A stretch of DNA of 15,661 nucleotides from Nitrospira_G sp035457545. Lineage in GTDB: Bacteria; Nitrospirota; Nitrospiria; Nitrospirales; Nitrospiraceae. The stretch spans positions 1 to 15,661 of the forward strand of contig DATIBM010000287.1 in NCBI GenBank assembly GCA_035457545.1, in the 5' to 3' direction. The notes below the pieces were generated by a model. That model was not told the origin of the DNA and ran no database searches. It worked only from the letters and a program-made list of their open reading frames with translations. This document shows, in pieces, positions 6,788 to 13,713 of the stretch (positions within the stretch are counted from its first letter, which is position 1; each line of letters begins with the position of its first letter). The position numbers and the translations under genes were made by a program.

Positions 6788-6846
6788 AATTCGAGATTCT
6801 TCCGCAATTCAGGGGCCTTGGGTCCAAACACGGTCAATCGAGGCAC

Positions 6847-8613
6847 ATGAAGATATCTCTGGTCTTTCCTCCGACGTGGCACCCCTCTCAGCCCTATCTC
6901 AGCTTGCCGTCCTTGACCGGGTTTCTGCGGCAACACGGCGTGCAACAGGTGGGGCAGCGAGACATCGGCATCGAATTGCTCGATTGGCTGCTCACGCGCG
7001 AATACGGCGTGGAGGTCTACGAGCGGCTGAACGACAAGGCCAAGCATCTGGAGCGGCAGGCGCAGGGCGAGTCGGGTCCGGGCAGCGCCGAGCACTATGC
7101 CCGTGTCGTGGAGTCGTTGGATCGGTTTCCGTACCTGATCGATCGGATTGAGCCGGCCAAAGACACGTTGCGGGGGGAAGGCTTTTACGATCTGGAACGG
7201 TACCGCGAGAGCCTGTTTCTCGTCGACAAATGGCTGGAGCTGATTTCATCCCTCTACTTCCCCACCCGGTTGACGGTCGTTGACAATCAATTCAACAGCT
7301 ATTCCCTCTACTCATCCAAAGACTTGATGAAAGTCATTCGCGATGAGGCGCAGAATCCTTACATCGATTTTTTCCGGCAGCGGTTTCTTCCTTCCATCCT
7401 GGCCGAATCGCCGGATTTGATCGGCGTGTCGATCACCGCCACGTCCCAGATCGTCCCCGGGTTGACGCTCTGCCGGTTGATCAAGGAAGCCCATCCCGAC
7501 CTGCATGTGACGATCGGCGGCAGCATCTTCACGCGCTTGGTGGACAATCTCCGGCGTTGCCCGAGCCTGTTTGATCTGACCGACGATTTCATCGTGTTCG
7601 AAGGGGAGACCGCGCTGCTGGAGCTGGTGAACCAGCTCAGCGGGAAGCGGGACTACAGCAAGGTTCCGAACCTGATCTATCGCCAGAACGGCAAGATCAC
7701 GGTCAACCAGCCCTTCTATTCGGAGAATATCGGGCAGCTTCCGGCTCCCGACTACGACGGCTTCCCGCTGGATCTCTACCTGGCTCCGGAAACCGTCTTG
7801 CCGGTGCAGTTCTCGCGCGGGTGCTACTACAAGGACTGCGCCTTCTGCGCCTTGACGCTCGACCATCAAAATTTCCGGCAAAAAGATCCGGCCAAGACGG
7901 CGGATGAGCTGGCGATGTTGCGGGACAAGTACGACACGCCCTACTTCTTCTTTACCGATGAATGCCTGGCGCTGTCGCCGACCAAGCGGCTCTGCCAGAT
8001 TCTGAACGAGCGCCGCTTGAACCTTCAGTGGACGGCGGAAATGCGCTTCGAAAAGAATCTCAGCCGCGAGTTGCTGGAGCAGATGCGCGACGCCGGCTGT
8101 CTCAAGATCGTCTTCGGGCTGGAGACGTTCAACCAGCGCATGATGGATTTCATGAAGAAGGGCATCAAGCAGGAAAGCGTGCGGCGGATCACGAATGATT
8201 GCATCGACCTGGGGATCGCCGTGCACTGTTACGTGATCGTGGGCTTCCCGACGGAGACGGAGGAAGAAGCCCTGGAGACCATGAATTTCGTCGTGCAGAA
8301 TTCCAAGCTCCACGGCTCCTACGGCTTTTCCTGCCAGCCCTGTCTGTTCGACCTGGAGAAGGAAGCGCCGATCATGAGCGATCCGGGCGGATACGGCATC
8401 CGGCGGATCATGCGGCCCTCTTCGGAAGATCTCAGCCTCGGGTACTTCTACGAGGTTCGGGAAGGCATGACGCCGGATCAGGCGGAGCGGGTCTACCAGC
8501 ATGTGTACGAAAAGATCAGCGAGGTCGTGTGCGAGCTGCCGTTTAACTATTCCATGGCCGACGGCCTGCTGTATATCGCGCGGGCCAAGTCCACCGTGCC
8601 GTCGGCGCCGTAA
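6847..8613 (+). CDS. B12-binding-type radical SAM protein
   Basis: The protein has 588 residues. Such enzymes cleave S-adenosylmethionine at a [4Fe-4S] cluster, and those with an N-terminal cobalamin domain often methylate or rearrange unactivated carbons. The N-terminal half begins MKISLVFPPTW and contains GVSITATSQIVPGL and TIGGSIFTRL, as in cobalamin-binding folds; I do not see a DxHxxG cobalamin-ligand motif. The radical SAM core starts at QFSRGCYYKDCAFCAL, with C326, C331 and C334 spaced Cx4CxxC, a variant known among B12-type members. Later FTDECL, KIVFGLETFNQRMM and YVIVGFPTETEEEA fit the barrel. The ATG has a short GAGG site only 3 bp upstream, so the start is less certain than the gene. 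It opens a run of nine genes and lies 23 bp before the membrane protein. The substrate is unknown; a cofactor, lipid or peptide of the enzyme system is possible. Confidence 0.92.
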   Translation: MKISLVFPPTWHPSQPYLSLPSLTGFLRQHGVQQVGQRDIGIELLDWLLTREYGVEVYERLNDKAKHLERQAQGESGPGSAEHYARVVESLDRFPYLIDRIEPAKDTLRGEGFYDLERYRESLFLVDKWLELISSLYFPTRLTVVDNQFNSYSLYSSKDLMKVIRDEAQNPYIDFFRQRFLPSILAESPDLIGVSITATSQIVPGLTLCRLIKEAHPDLHVTIGGSIFTRLVDNLRRCPSLFDLTDDFIVFEGETALLELVNQLSGKRDYSKVPNLIYRQNGKITVNQPFYSENIGQLPAPDYDGFPLDLYLAPETVLPVQFSRGCYYKDCAFCALTLDHQNFRQKDPAKTADELAMLRDKYDTPYFFFTDECLALSPTKRLCQILNERRLNLQWTAEMRFEKNLSRELLEQMRDAGCLKIVFGLETFNQRMMDFMKKGIKQESVRRITNDCIDLGIAVHCYVIVGFPTETEEEALETMNFVVQNSKLHGSYGFSCQPCLFDLEKEAPIMSDPGGYGIRRIMRPSSEDLSLGYFYEVREGMTPDQAERVYQHVYEKISEVVCELPFNYSMADGLLYIARAKSTVPSAP

Positions 8614-8636
8614 CGGGCCGGAACGAGAGTGAATCC

Positions 8637-9767
8637 ATGACGACCCCGATGGCCGCGGAGAAGACGATCGGTCGGGTCGATGAGCAGGGGTTGCTGTTCG
8701 AGTACACGATCAAGCTCACCCTGTTCGCCGGCCTGCTGGAGCTGATTCTCTATCGGCTCACGTCCCGTCTCGGCATGCATTTCAGCAAGGTCGCCCAGGA
8801 GCACGAATCGGTGCGATGGCTCTTCAAAGGGCTGTCCTCGATCGGATTCGTGCTGCTGAACGTGGTGGCGCTGCTGGTCTTCCTGGCGCTGGGGCTCCTG
8901 TTGGTGCGCGCCGTCCACGCCGCCTCCGCCTCCTGGTCCGAACGGGCCATCTGGCCGCCGGTGGCGCTGCTGCTGGTCTTGACGCTGGCCTATGTGGTGC
9001 TCGTCATCGCGCAGGTCGAGATGGGCATGTTGGCGTCCGTGGCCTACAATGCGGTCGCCTGGCTCGTGATCCTGCTGCTGGTCGTCCATTATCTGCGGAC
9101 CCATCCCTCCTGGAGCCAGCGGATCTTCGTGCTCACCTTTTTCTTCGGGATTTCCGGCTGGCTGTATTTCCAGATCATGTCCACGACCTACGGCGTCCTG
9201 GGGATCGCCACCCCCGTCCCCCTGGTGCACGAGATCAGCCGGGGCGGGGAGGCCCTGATGGTGCTGGCCAGCATCCTGAGCTTTGTGGCGTTCGGCGCGG
9301 AGGGGTTTTGGAGCCGGAACCGCCGGCAGCGCCGCCGGGTGATCTGGTTCGTGGTCGTCTGCGGCGGCATCTTTCTCGCGCTCTTCTTCATCGATTTCCT
9401 GCTCGGCGCCTATGATCCGGAGGCGGCCTTCCGGATGCGGAAGGCCGGGGAGGGGATCAGTTGGATCTTTCAAATGGGGATGGGCTATACCTTCTATCTA
9501 CCCTTTGCCCTCTATCTGGTCGGCCTGTTGTGCTGGTCCTATACCGTGATCAAGCTGGTGCGGATGGGCCGGTTGGCCGGCTATGGGGTCGGGCTGATGT
9601 TTACCGCCGGGTATGCCTTGCAGTTGTCGCATTTGACGCTCATGGTGGTGCTCGGCCTCATCCTTCTGGGCTTGGACCGGCTGAAGTTGGCTGCGGCCGA
9701 TCCGCAAGCTGCGACGCAGGAGTCGCTTGTGCCATCATCGAGCCCGCTGGTCGGGACTCACTCATAG
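8637..9767 (+). CDS. Polytopic inner-membrane protein of unknown function, about nine helices
   Basis: I do not recognise this 376-residue protein. By eye it has about nine hydrophobic segments, for example LNVVALLVFLALGLLLV, VALLLVLTLAYVVLVIA, WLVILLLVVHYL, IFVLTFFFGISGWLYF, IWFVVVCGGIFLALFFIDF and GLMFTAGYALQLSHL. A basic loop, RNRRQRRRVIW, between segments 6 and 7 is probably cytoplasmic. Histidines occur near the membrane edges (HYLRTH, LVHEISRGG, LSHLTL), but nothing matches a known diheme cytochrome b pattern, so heme binding is unproven. GAGAG about 8 bp upstream supports the ATG. It is tightly placed between the radical SAM gene (23 bp) and the TPR gene (17 bp), which argues for shared expression. 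It might be a membrane anchor, quinone-linked component or transporter; none of these is shown by the sequence. Confidence 0.88.
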   Translation: MTTPMAAEKTIGRVDEQGLLFEYTIKLTLFAGLLELILYRLTSRLGMHFSKVAQEHESVRWLFKGLSSIGFVLLNVVALLVFLALGLLLVRAVHAASASWSERAIWPPVALLLVLTLAYVVLVIAQVEMGMLASVAYNAVAWLVILLLVVHYLRTHPSWSQRIFVLTFFFGISGWLYFQIMSTTYGVLGIATPVPLVHEISRGGEALMVLASILSFVAFGAEGFWSRNRRQRRRVIWFVVVCGGIFLALFFIDFLLGAYDPEAAFRMRKAGEGISWIFQMGMGYTFYLPFALYLVGLLCWSYTVIKLVRMGRLAGYGVGLMFTAGYALQLSHLTLMVVLGLILLGLDRLKLAAADPQAATQESLVPSSSPLVGTHS

Positions 9768-9784
9768 AGACGAACAGGAGCACC

Positions 9785-10594
9785 ATGGAACAGCAGACCC
9801 CATCACCATCAGAGCCCGGCAGCGCGGGCGTGGCGTCCGAAGAGCACCCGCTCTCGCCGGACGAAGAAATCAGCGAACTCGAAAAATTGCTGGCCGAGGA
9901 GCCGGATGACTTTCAGGCCCGTTGCCGTTTGGGGGAACTGTATTTCAGCAAGGGCCGGCTGGACGACGCCTTGACCGAGGTCAAGAAGGCGATCGACATG
10001 GCCGAAGGCCTTCGGGCAGAAATGAACCGATCGCTGGCGATGTACTATTCCAATCTCGGGACGATCTACGCCACCAAAGGCATGGTGGATGAAGCGGAGG
10101 CGCAGTTCAAGCAGGCGCTTACCGTCTTCTCGGGGGACGTGTTGAGCCTGTTCAACCTCGGGCGCCTCTACGCGGACCGGAAGAATTTCCTCCAGGCCAA
10201 GGAGCATTTCGAGCGGCTGGTGGAGATCACGCCGGAGGATCCGATCGCCTGGTACAACCTGGCGGGCGTGTATGTCGAGCTCGACAATCCCCAGGTGTCG
10301 GATTACAACACGATCGACATGGCCATGCAATGTTACATGCGCACGCTGGAGCTTGATCCGAAACATTTGGAATCGAGCTTCAAGCTCATGGAGGTCGCGC
10401 TGGTCCACAACAAAGTCGATCTGGCGATCCGGGTGATGGAGAGCGCGGTCGAGCACAATCCCGATGAGCCGCTGGCCCACTACAATCTGATCAACGTCTA
10501 TGATAAGTGTAAGATGTTCGAACAGGCCGAAGAAGCCAGAAAGCGCCTGAAGGAGCGGTTCTCGAAGCGGGCCCGGGAAGCGAGCGCGCCGTAA
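9785..10594 (+). CDS. Tetratricopeptide repeat (TPR) protein
   Basis: The protein has 269 residues. An acidic Pro/Ser-rich N-terminal tail of about 30 residues precedes about six TPR units, recognisable as CRLGELYFSKGRLDDALTEV, SNLGTIYATKGMVDEAEAQF, FNLGRLYADRKNFLQAKEHF, WYNLAGVYVELDN (with an insert before AMQCYMRTLEL), LMEVALVHNKVDLAIRVMES and YNLINVYDKCKMFEQAEEA. TPR solenoids bind proteins and commonly assist assembly. No signal peptide or membrane segment is present, so it is probably cytoplasmic. The ATG at 9785 was chosen because AGGAG lies 4 bp upstream; the frame is open further 5' but there overlaps the membrane protein gene. TatA follows 31 bp after its stop. A role in assembling or escorting a Tat substrate fits the position but is inference. 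Confidence 0.9.
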   Translation: MEQQTPSPSEPGSAGVASEEHPLSPDEEISELEKLLAEEPDDFQARCRLGELYFSKGRLDDALTEVKKAIDMAEGLRAEMNRSLAMYYSNLGTIYATKGMVDEAEAQFKQALTVFSGDVLSLFNLGRLYADRKNFLQAKEHFERLVEITPEDPIAWYNLAGVYVELDNPQVSDYNTIDMAMQCYMRTLELDPKHLESSFKLMEVALVHNKVDLAIRVMESAVEHNPDEPLAHYNLINVYDKCKMFEQAEEARKRLKERFSKRAREASAP

Positions 10595-10625
10595 CGTTAC
10601 ACCCTATCGAAGGAGTACCCCGACC

Positions 10626-10913
10626 ATGTTTGGAAGTCTGGGATTCACAGAGCTCATTCTCATCCTGGTGATCGTGCTCATCATCTTTGGCGCGGGCAAG
10701 TTGCCGCAGCTCGGCGAAGGGTTGGGCAAGGCCATCAAGGGGTTCAAGAAGTCGGTGCACGAGGCGGAAGCGATCGAGGCCGAAGCCCAGCAAATCGCGG
10801 CCGCCCAACAGGCGCAGGCGACGGCGGCGCCGCCACAGGCGCCGGCCCAGCCGGCCGGCGCGACGGTGGCGGACGTCCAGGCTGCCCCGGCGCCTCAGGC
10901 TCCGCGGGCATAA
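10626..10913 (+). CDS. tatA: TatA-type twin-arginine translocase component
   Basis: The protein has 95 residues. TatA subunits assemble into the pore-forming part of the pathway that exports folded proteins, including molybdoenzymes. The short N-terminus MFGSLGFTE, the single hydrophobic helix (LILILVIVLII), the conserved hinge FGAGKLPQLGEGLGKAI and the amphipathic helix running on to FKKSVHEAE are all typical. The rest is an Ala/Gln/Pro-rich tail, low in complexity and probably disordered. AAGGAG is present about 10 bp upstream. It has no tatB or tatC beside it, so it probably supplements translocase components encoded elsewhere. Its place in this run suggests it is dedicated to or co-expressed with the locus's exported enzyme. 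TatB is less likely because of the FG-KLP hinge and short length. Confidence 0.93.
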   Translation: MFGSLGFTELILILVIVLIIFGAGKLPQLGEGLGKAIKGFKKSVHEAEAIEAEAQQIAAAQQAQATAAPPQAPAQPAGATVADVQAAPAPQAPRA

Positions 10914-10958
10914 TCCTCAACAACGGGCGGCGCCGACGCGCGAAAAGGAACGTCATTC

Positions 10959-12212
10959 ATGGAAACCCAGGTCCAGTTGCCGGTCGGATGCATCGAACGG
11001 TTTGCGGGCAACGGCAAGGCGCGGAGCACGGGCGACGGCAAATTGGCCGTCAAGGCCGGCATCCCGTTGCCGCACCACGTCACGCTTGATCGCGACGAGG
11101 AGTGGCTCTACATCGCCGAGTCCGGATCGGATCGCATCCGCCGGGTCAACCTCCGCGAGGGCACGCTGCACAACTTTGCCGGAATCGGCGAAACCTGCTA
11201 CAGCGGCGACGAGGGGCCCTGCGGGGAAGCCGGCCTGTATCTCCCGCTGGACGTGGCCGTCGATTCGCAGAACAATCTGTACGTCTGCGACAGCGGCAGC
11301 AATCGAATCCGGAGGATCGACGCCGAAACCGGCATCATCACCACGGTGGCCGGCACCGGACAGTTCGGCTTCAACGGAGACGGGCCGGCTCTGGACGTCA
11401 ATCTTACGTACCCGGCCGCCATTGCGATCGACCGGGACGACGTGATGTACATCGCCGATACGCAGGCCCATCGCGTGCGGCGGTTCGACATGAAACGCGG
11501 CCTCATCGAGACCATCGCCGGTTTCTGGACGAGCGACGATGACGAACGCGAGCAGCCGTTGGTGGCGAAAAATCTGGTCGTGCTGTCCGGCGACGCGATC
11601 GGCATCGACTTTACGGGCGACGACGAATGGCTGCGGCCAGGCTGCGCCGAAGGAGTGGATCTTTCCCTGTACCTGGATGACGGCAAGCCGGCCATGGAGG
11701 CCAGGCTGTACGATCTGGTCGGGATCGCGGTGGGACCGGACGGCCATGTCTACGTGGTGGACAAGGGCAGCAATCGGGTCCGCAGGATCGACCGCCACAC
11801 GGGGACGATCTCGACGGTGGCCGGCAAGTGCTTTTACGGCTTTGACGGCGACGGCAAGCCTGCCGTGAAAGCGATGTTGCATGCGCCGGAAGCGGTCACG
11901 TTCGATCAGCAGGGCCATCTCTACATTTCCGACACCATGAATCACCGTGTGCGGAAAGTCGACTCCCAGACGGGGATCATCACCACGATCGCGGGAAACG
12001 GGGACAGCGGCTACGAGGACAAGCACATGGGCGGCTGCGGCGCGGCCCGCTTCGTGGCCAAGGACGAGGTGCTTCAGGCCAAAATCGGCGATGCGCCTGT
12101 CGCCACCGAGGCGGTGGTGAATTCCCCCGTCGGCCTGGCGTTGGATCGCCAAGGGCATCTGTACGTGTGCGAGCGGGGAGAAAATCGGGTCCGGCGAGTC
12201 CGGCTCTGGTAA
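10959..12212 (+). CDS. NHL repeat protein, six-bladed beta-propeller
   Basis: The protein has 417 residues with six NHL-type repeats. Each follows the pattern of an AG-x-G loop, a GDG turn, a Pro-x-x-V strand, then LYVxD and NRVRRID. Examples are NLYVCDSGSNRIRRID, HVYVVDKGSNRVRRID and HLYISDTMNHRVRKVD. Six repeats suit one closed propeller. Blade 4 carries an acidic insert of about 45 residues (containing DFTGDDEWLRPGC), and blade 6 has a glycine/alanine-rich insert. There is no signal peptide, which is notable because many bacterial NHL proteins of this kind are exported. AAAGGAA lies about 9 bp before the ATG. The gene follows tatA by 45 bp and precedes the second NxrC-like gene. It may bind another protein of the locus. 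Enzymatic activity (some NHL-like propellers are lyases or lactonases) is not indicated by any motif I can see. Confidence 0.9.
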   Translation: METQVQLPVGCIERFAGNGKARSTGDGKLAVKAGIPLPHHVTLDRDEEWLYIAESGSDRIRRVNLREGTLHNFAGIGETCYSGDEGPCGEAGLYLPLDVAVDSQNNLYVCDSGSNRIRRIDAETGIITTVAGTGQFGFNGDGPALDVNLTYPAAIAIDRDDVMYIADTQAHRVRRFDMKRGLIETIAGFWTSDDDEREQPLVAKNLVVLSGDAIGIDFTGDDEWLRPGCAEGVDLSLYLDDGKPAMEARLYDLVGIAVGPDGHVYVVDKGSNRVRRIDRHTGTISTVAGKCFYGFDGDGKPAVKAMLHAPEAVTFDQQGHLYISDTMNHRVRKVDSQTGIITTIAGNGDSGYEDKHMGGCGAARFVAKDEVLQAKIGDAPVATEAVVNSPVGLALDRQGHLYVCERGENRVRRVRLW

Positions 12213-12301
12213 CCGGCCCCGCAGACAGTTGACAGCGCACCAGTCTGGTACGCGACCATGGGCGATTGTGTGAGGCGTACCATCGTGAAAGGTCGGATCC
12301 G

Positions 12302-13126
12302 GTGCCACTACCTTCAGCCCGTCCGTCGCTTCGTGCTCCTTCTGCGATCCTCCTCTCGTGTCTTCTCTGCGCGACGCTCCTTGCCTGGCTGGGGGTGCCC
12401 CTGGTCGGCTCGGAAGGCATGGTCATCCGCGCCCACCTGGTAACGGGCGAGATCCCCAGCAGCCCTGACGACGCGGCCTGGGAAAAAATCCCGGTCATGA
12501 CGCTGCCGCTGAGCGGCCAGGTGGTGACAAGACCCGTGTGGCCGGAGCCCACCGCGCGCGCGCTGACGGTCAGGTCCGTGCATAACGGCAGCGACATCGC
12601 CTTTTTGCTGGAATGGCAGGACAACACGAAAAACGACCGCCTGACGCCGGGGACGTTCCGGGACGGGGTGGCGATCGGGCTGCCGCTGGGGGACGCCCCG
12701 GCCTTTTTCTGCATGGGGCAGCTTGACCACTACATCAACATCTGGCATTGGAAGGCCGACTGGCAGAGCGACGTCGATCGCCGGGCGGCCAAGGCCGGCG
12801 AAAAACAGAAAGGCGGCGTGCGGACCTTCGAGGTGATTCCCCGCCGCGCCTCCTCGGTGGAGGATCTGGTCGGGGGAGGCTTCAGCACCTTGACCAGCAA
12901 GCAGAGTCAGGGCCGCATTCAAGGCAAGGCCGTCTGGAAGGACGGGGTCTGGCGCGTGGTGATGAAGCGGCCGTTGGCCTCCACCGATCAGGAAAACGAG
13001 GCCAAGCTGGTGCCGGGACGGGTGCAGACGATTTCGTTTGCGGTCTGGAACGGAGAGAACAAGGAGCGAAACGGGCAAAAGGCCGTGGCGCCCTGGTTTC
13101 AGCTTTCGATCGATCCGACCGTCTGA
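12302..13126 (+). CDS. Second NxrC-like exported heme b subunit, shorter paralog
   Basis: This is a 274-residue paralog of the NxrC-like protein at 5611-6564. Shared blocks include LEWQDNTKND, FFCMGQ, NIWHWKADWQ, SSVEDL, GFSTLTS and WRVVMKRPL. The candidate heme b ligands are kept as M138 and K222. It lacks the roughly 45-residue segment that the first copy carries between the tryptophan-rich block and SSVEDL (there WDVDDQYPGIFWDYYFEEP and following), so the two are not interchangeable copies. The N-terminus has a hydrophobic signal (AILLSCLLCATLLAWLGVPL). I chose GTG at 12302 because GAAAGG lies 9 bp upstream; a TTG at 12266 is in frame but has no ribosome site. A cysteine in the signal (LSCLLCA) raises a weak possibility of lipidation. 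Its neighbours are the NHL gene (89 bp upstream) and the PDZ gene. It may serve a second enzyme or an alternative electron route. Confidence 0.85.
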   Translation: MPLPSARPSLRAPSAILLSCLLCATLLAWLGVPLVGSEGMVIRAHLVTGEIPSSPDDAAWEKIPVMTLPLSGQVVTRPVWPEPTARALTVRSVHNGSDIAFLLEWQDNTKNDRLTPGTFRDGVAIGLPLGDAPAFFCMGQLDHYINIWHWKADWQSDVDRRAAKAGEKQKGGVRTFEVIPRRASSVEDLVGGGFSTLTSKQSQGRIQGKAVWKDGVWRVVMKRPLASTDQENEAKLVPGRVQTISFAVWNGENKERNGQKAVAPWFQLSIDPTV

Positions 13127-13211
13127 GCCGGGCTGACGGGAGAGCAGGTGGACGCGGCCTGCCGGATGGGTGAGTGAGAAGGCCGACGCAGCGAGGAAAG
13201 GAACGGATCTA

Positions 13212-13694
13212 GTGGCGAGCTTTCCTGGTAAGGCCGCCGGCCAAGAAGCCCTGCCGTCCGGTCGGGCTTTTTTTGTTGCCGGAGTCCTGCTCCTGGCGGT
13301 TTTGGGAGCCAGAGCGGAGGCCTTCGCCCAGGCATCCATCAAGGGTTGCGAAATGAAGGAAGAGGAAGCGGCCGCATTAGGCGAACAGTTCGGGATCGCC
13401 GTCGGCCCGGTGGACGAAGAGATTCAAAAACAGCTCAAGCTGCAACGGCCCGAAGGGGTGGTGGTGTTCGAGGTGATCGGCGGCACCCCCGCGGATCTGG
13501 CTGGGATCAAGGTCGGCGGAGTCGTCAAAGAAATCGACAAGGTCGACATCAAGACCATGAGCGATTTCGGCTGCGCGCTCCAGCGCGCCATGAAGACCGA
13601 GAATTTTACAGTCGGCACCTATGAGACGGCCGACCCGGGAGATCCGGTCGGGTGGGGCGTGAATTTTCATTTCGTGCGCATCCTGAAAGACTGA
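13212..13694 (+). CDS. Exported PDZ-domain protein
   Basis: The protein has 160 residues. A signal peptide (FFVAGVLLLAVLGARAEAFAQA) is followed by a single PDZ domain: FGIAVGPVDEEIQKQL, then GVVVFEVIGGTPADLAGIKV and GGVVKEIDKVDIKTMSDF. PDZ domains bind peptide ends or partner proteins; no protease domain is attached. A periplasmic adaptor role is likely but the partner is unknown. GTG at 13212 was preferred over GTG at 13170 because GAGGAAAGGAA lies about 9 bp upstream. The odd feature is an intrinsic-terminator-like hairpin (13246-13274) inside codons 12-21. If that hairpin is the real end of the upstream transcript, translation could instead begin at ATG 13351-13353 (AAGGG about 8 bp upstream), but this would discard a good signal peptide. 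Two cysteines remain in the mature protein (KGCEM and FGCAL). The five-heme cytochrome follows after 19 bp. Confidence 0.8.
   Translation: MASFPGKAAGQEALPSGRAFFVAGVLLLAVLGARAEAFAQASIKGCEMKEEEAAALGEQFGIAVGPVDEEIQKQLKLQRPEGVVVFEVIGGTPADLAGIKVGGVVKEIDKVDIKTMSDFGCALQRAMKTENFTVGTYETADPGDPVGWGVNFHFVRILKD
13246..13274 (+). terminator. Intrinsic-terminator-like hairpin inside the 5' coding region of the PDZ gene
   Basis: AAGCCC (13246-13251) pairs with GGGCTT (13264-13269), and inside it CCG (13254-13256) pairs with CGG (13259-13261) around a 2-nt loop. Seven T in a row (13268-13274) follow or overlap the 3' arm. This has the shape of a canonical Rho-independent terminator, 120 bp after the stop of the NxrC-like gene. 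It lies within translated codons if the PDZ gene starts at 13212, which suggests translation-dependent attenuation. Confidence 0.6.
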
Positions 13695-13713
13695 CCAGAC
13701 CGTGAGGGAGGGC

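Noticed and set aside
5641..7095. 484-codon minus-strand open frame across the NxrC-like gene and the start of the radical SAM gene
   Set aside because: It overlaps two clearly recognised genes and a terminator, and has His/Arg/Pro-rich composition typical of antisense frames in GC-rich DNA.
12229..12234. Perfect TTGACA upstream of the second NxrC-like gene
   Set aside because: No acceptable -10 box lies 16-19 bp downstream, so it is probably chance.
10953..12308. 451-codon minus-strand open frame opposite the NHL gene
   Set aside because: The plus strand has six clean NHL repeats; the minus translation is compositionally biased and motif-free.
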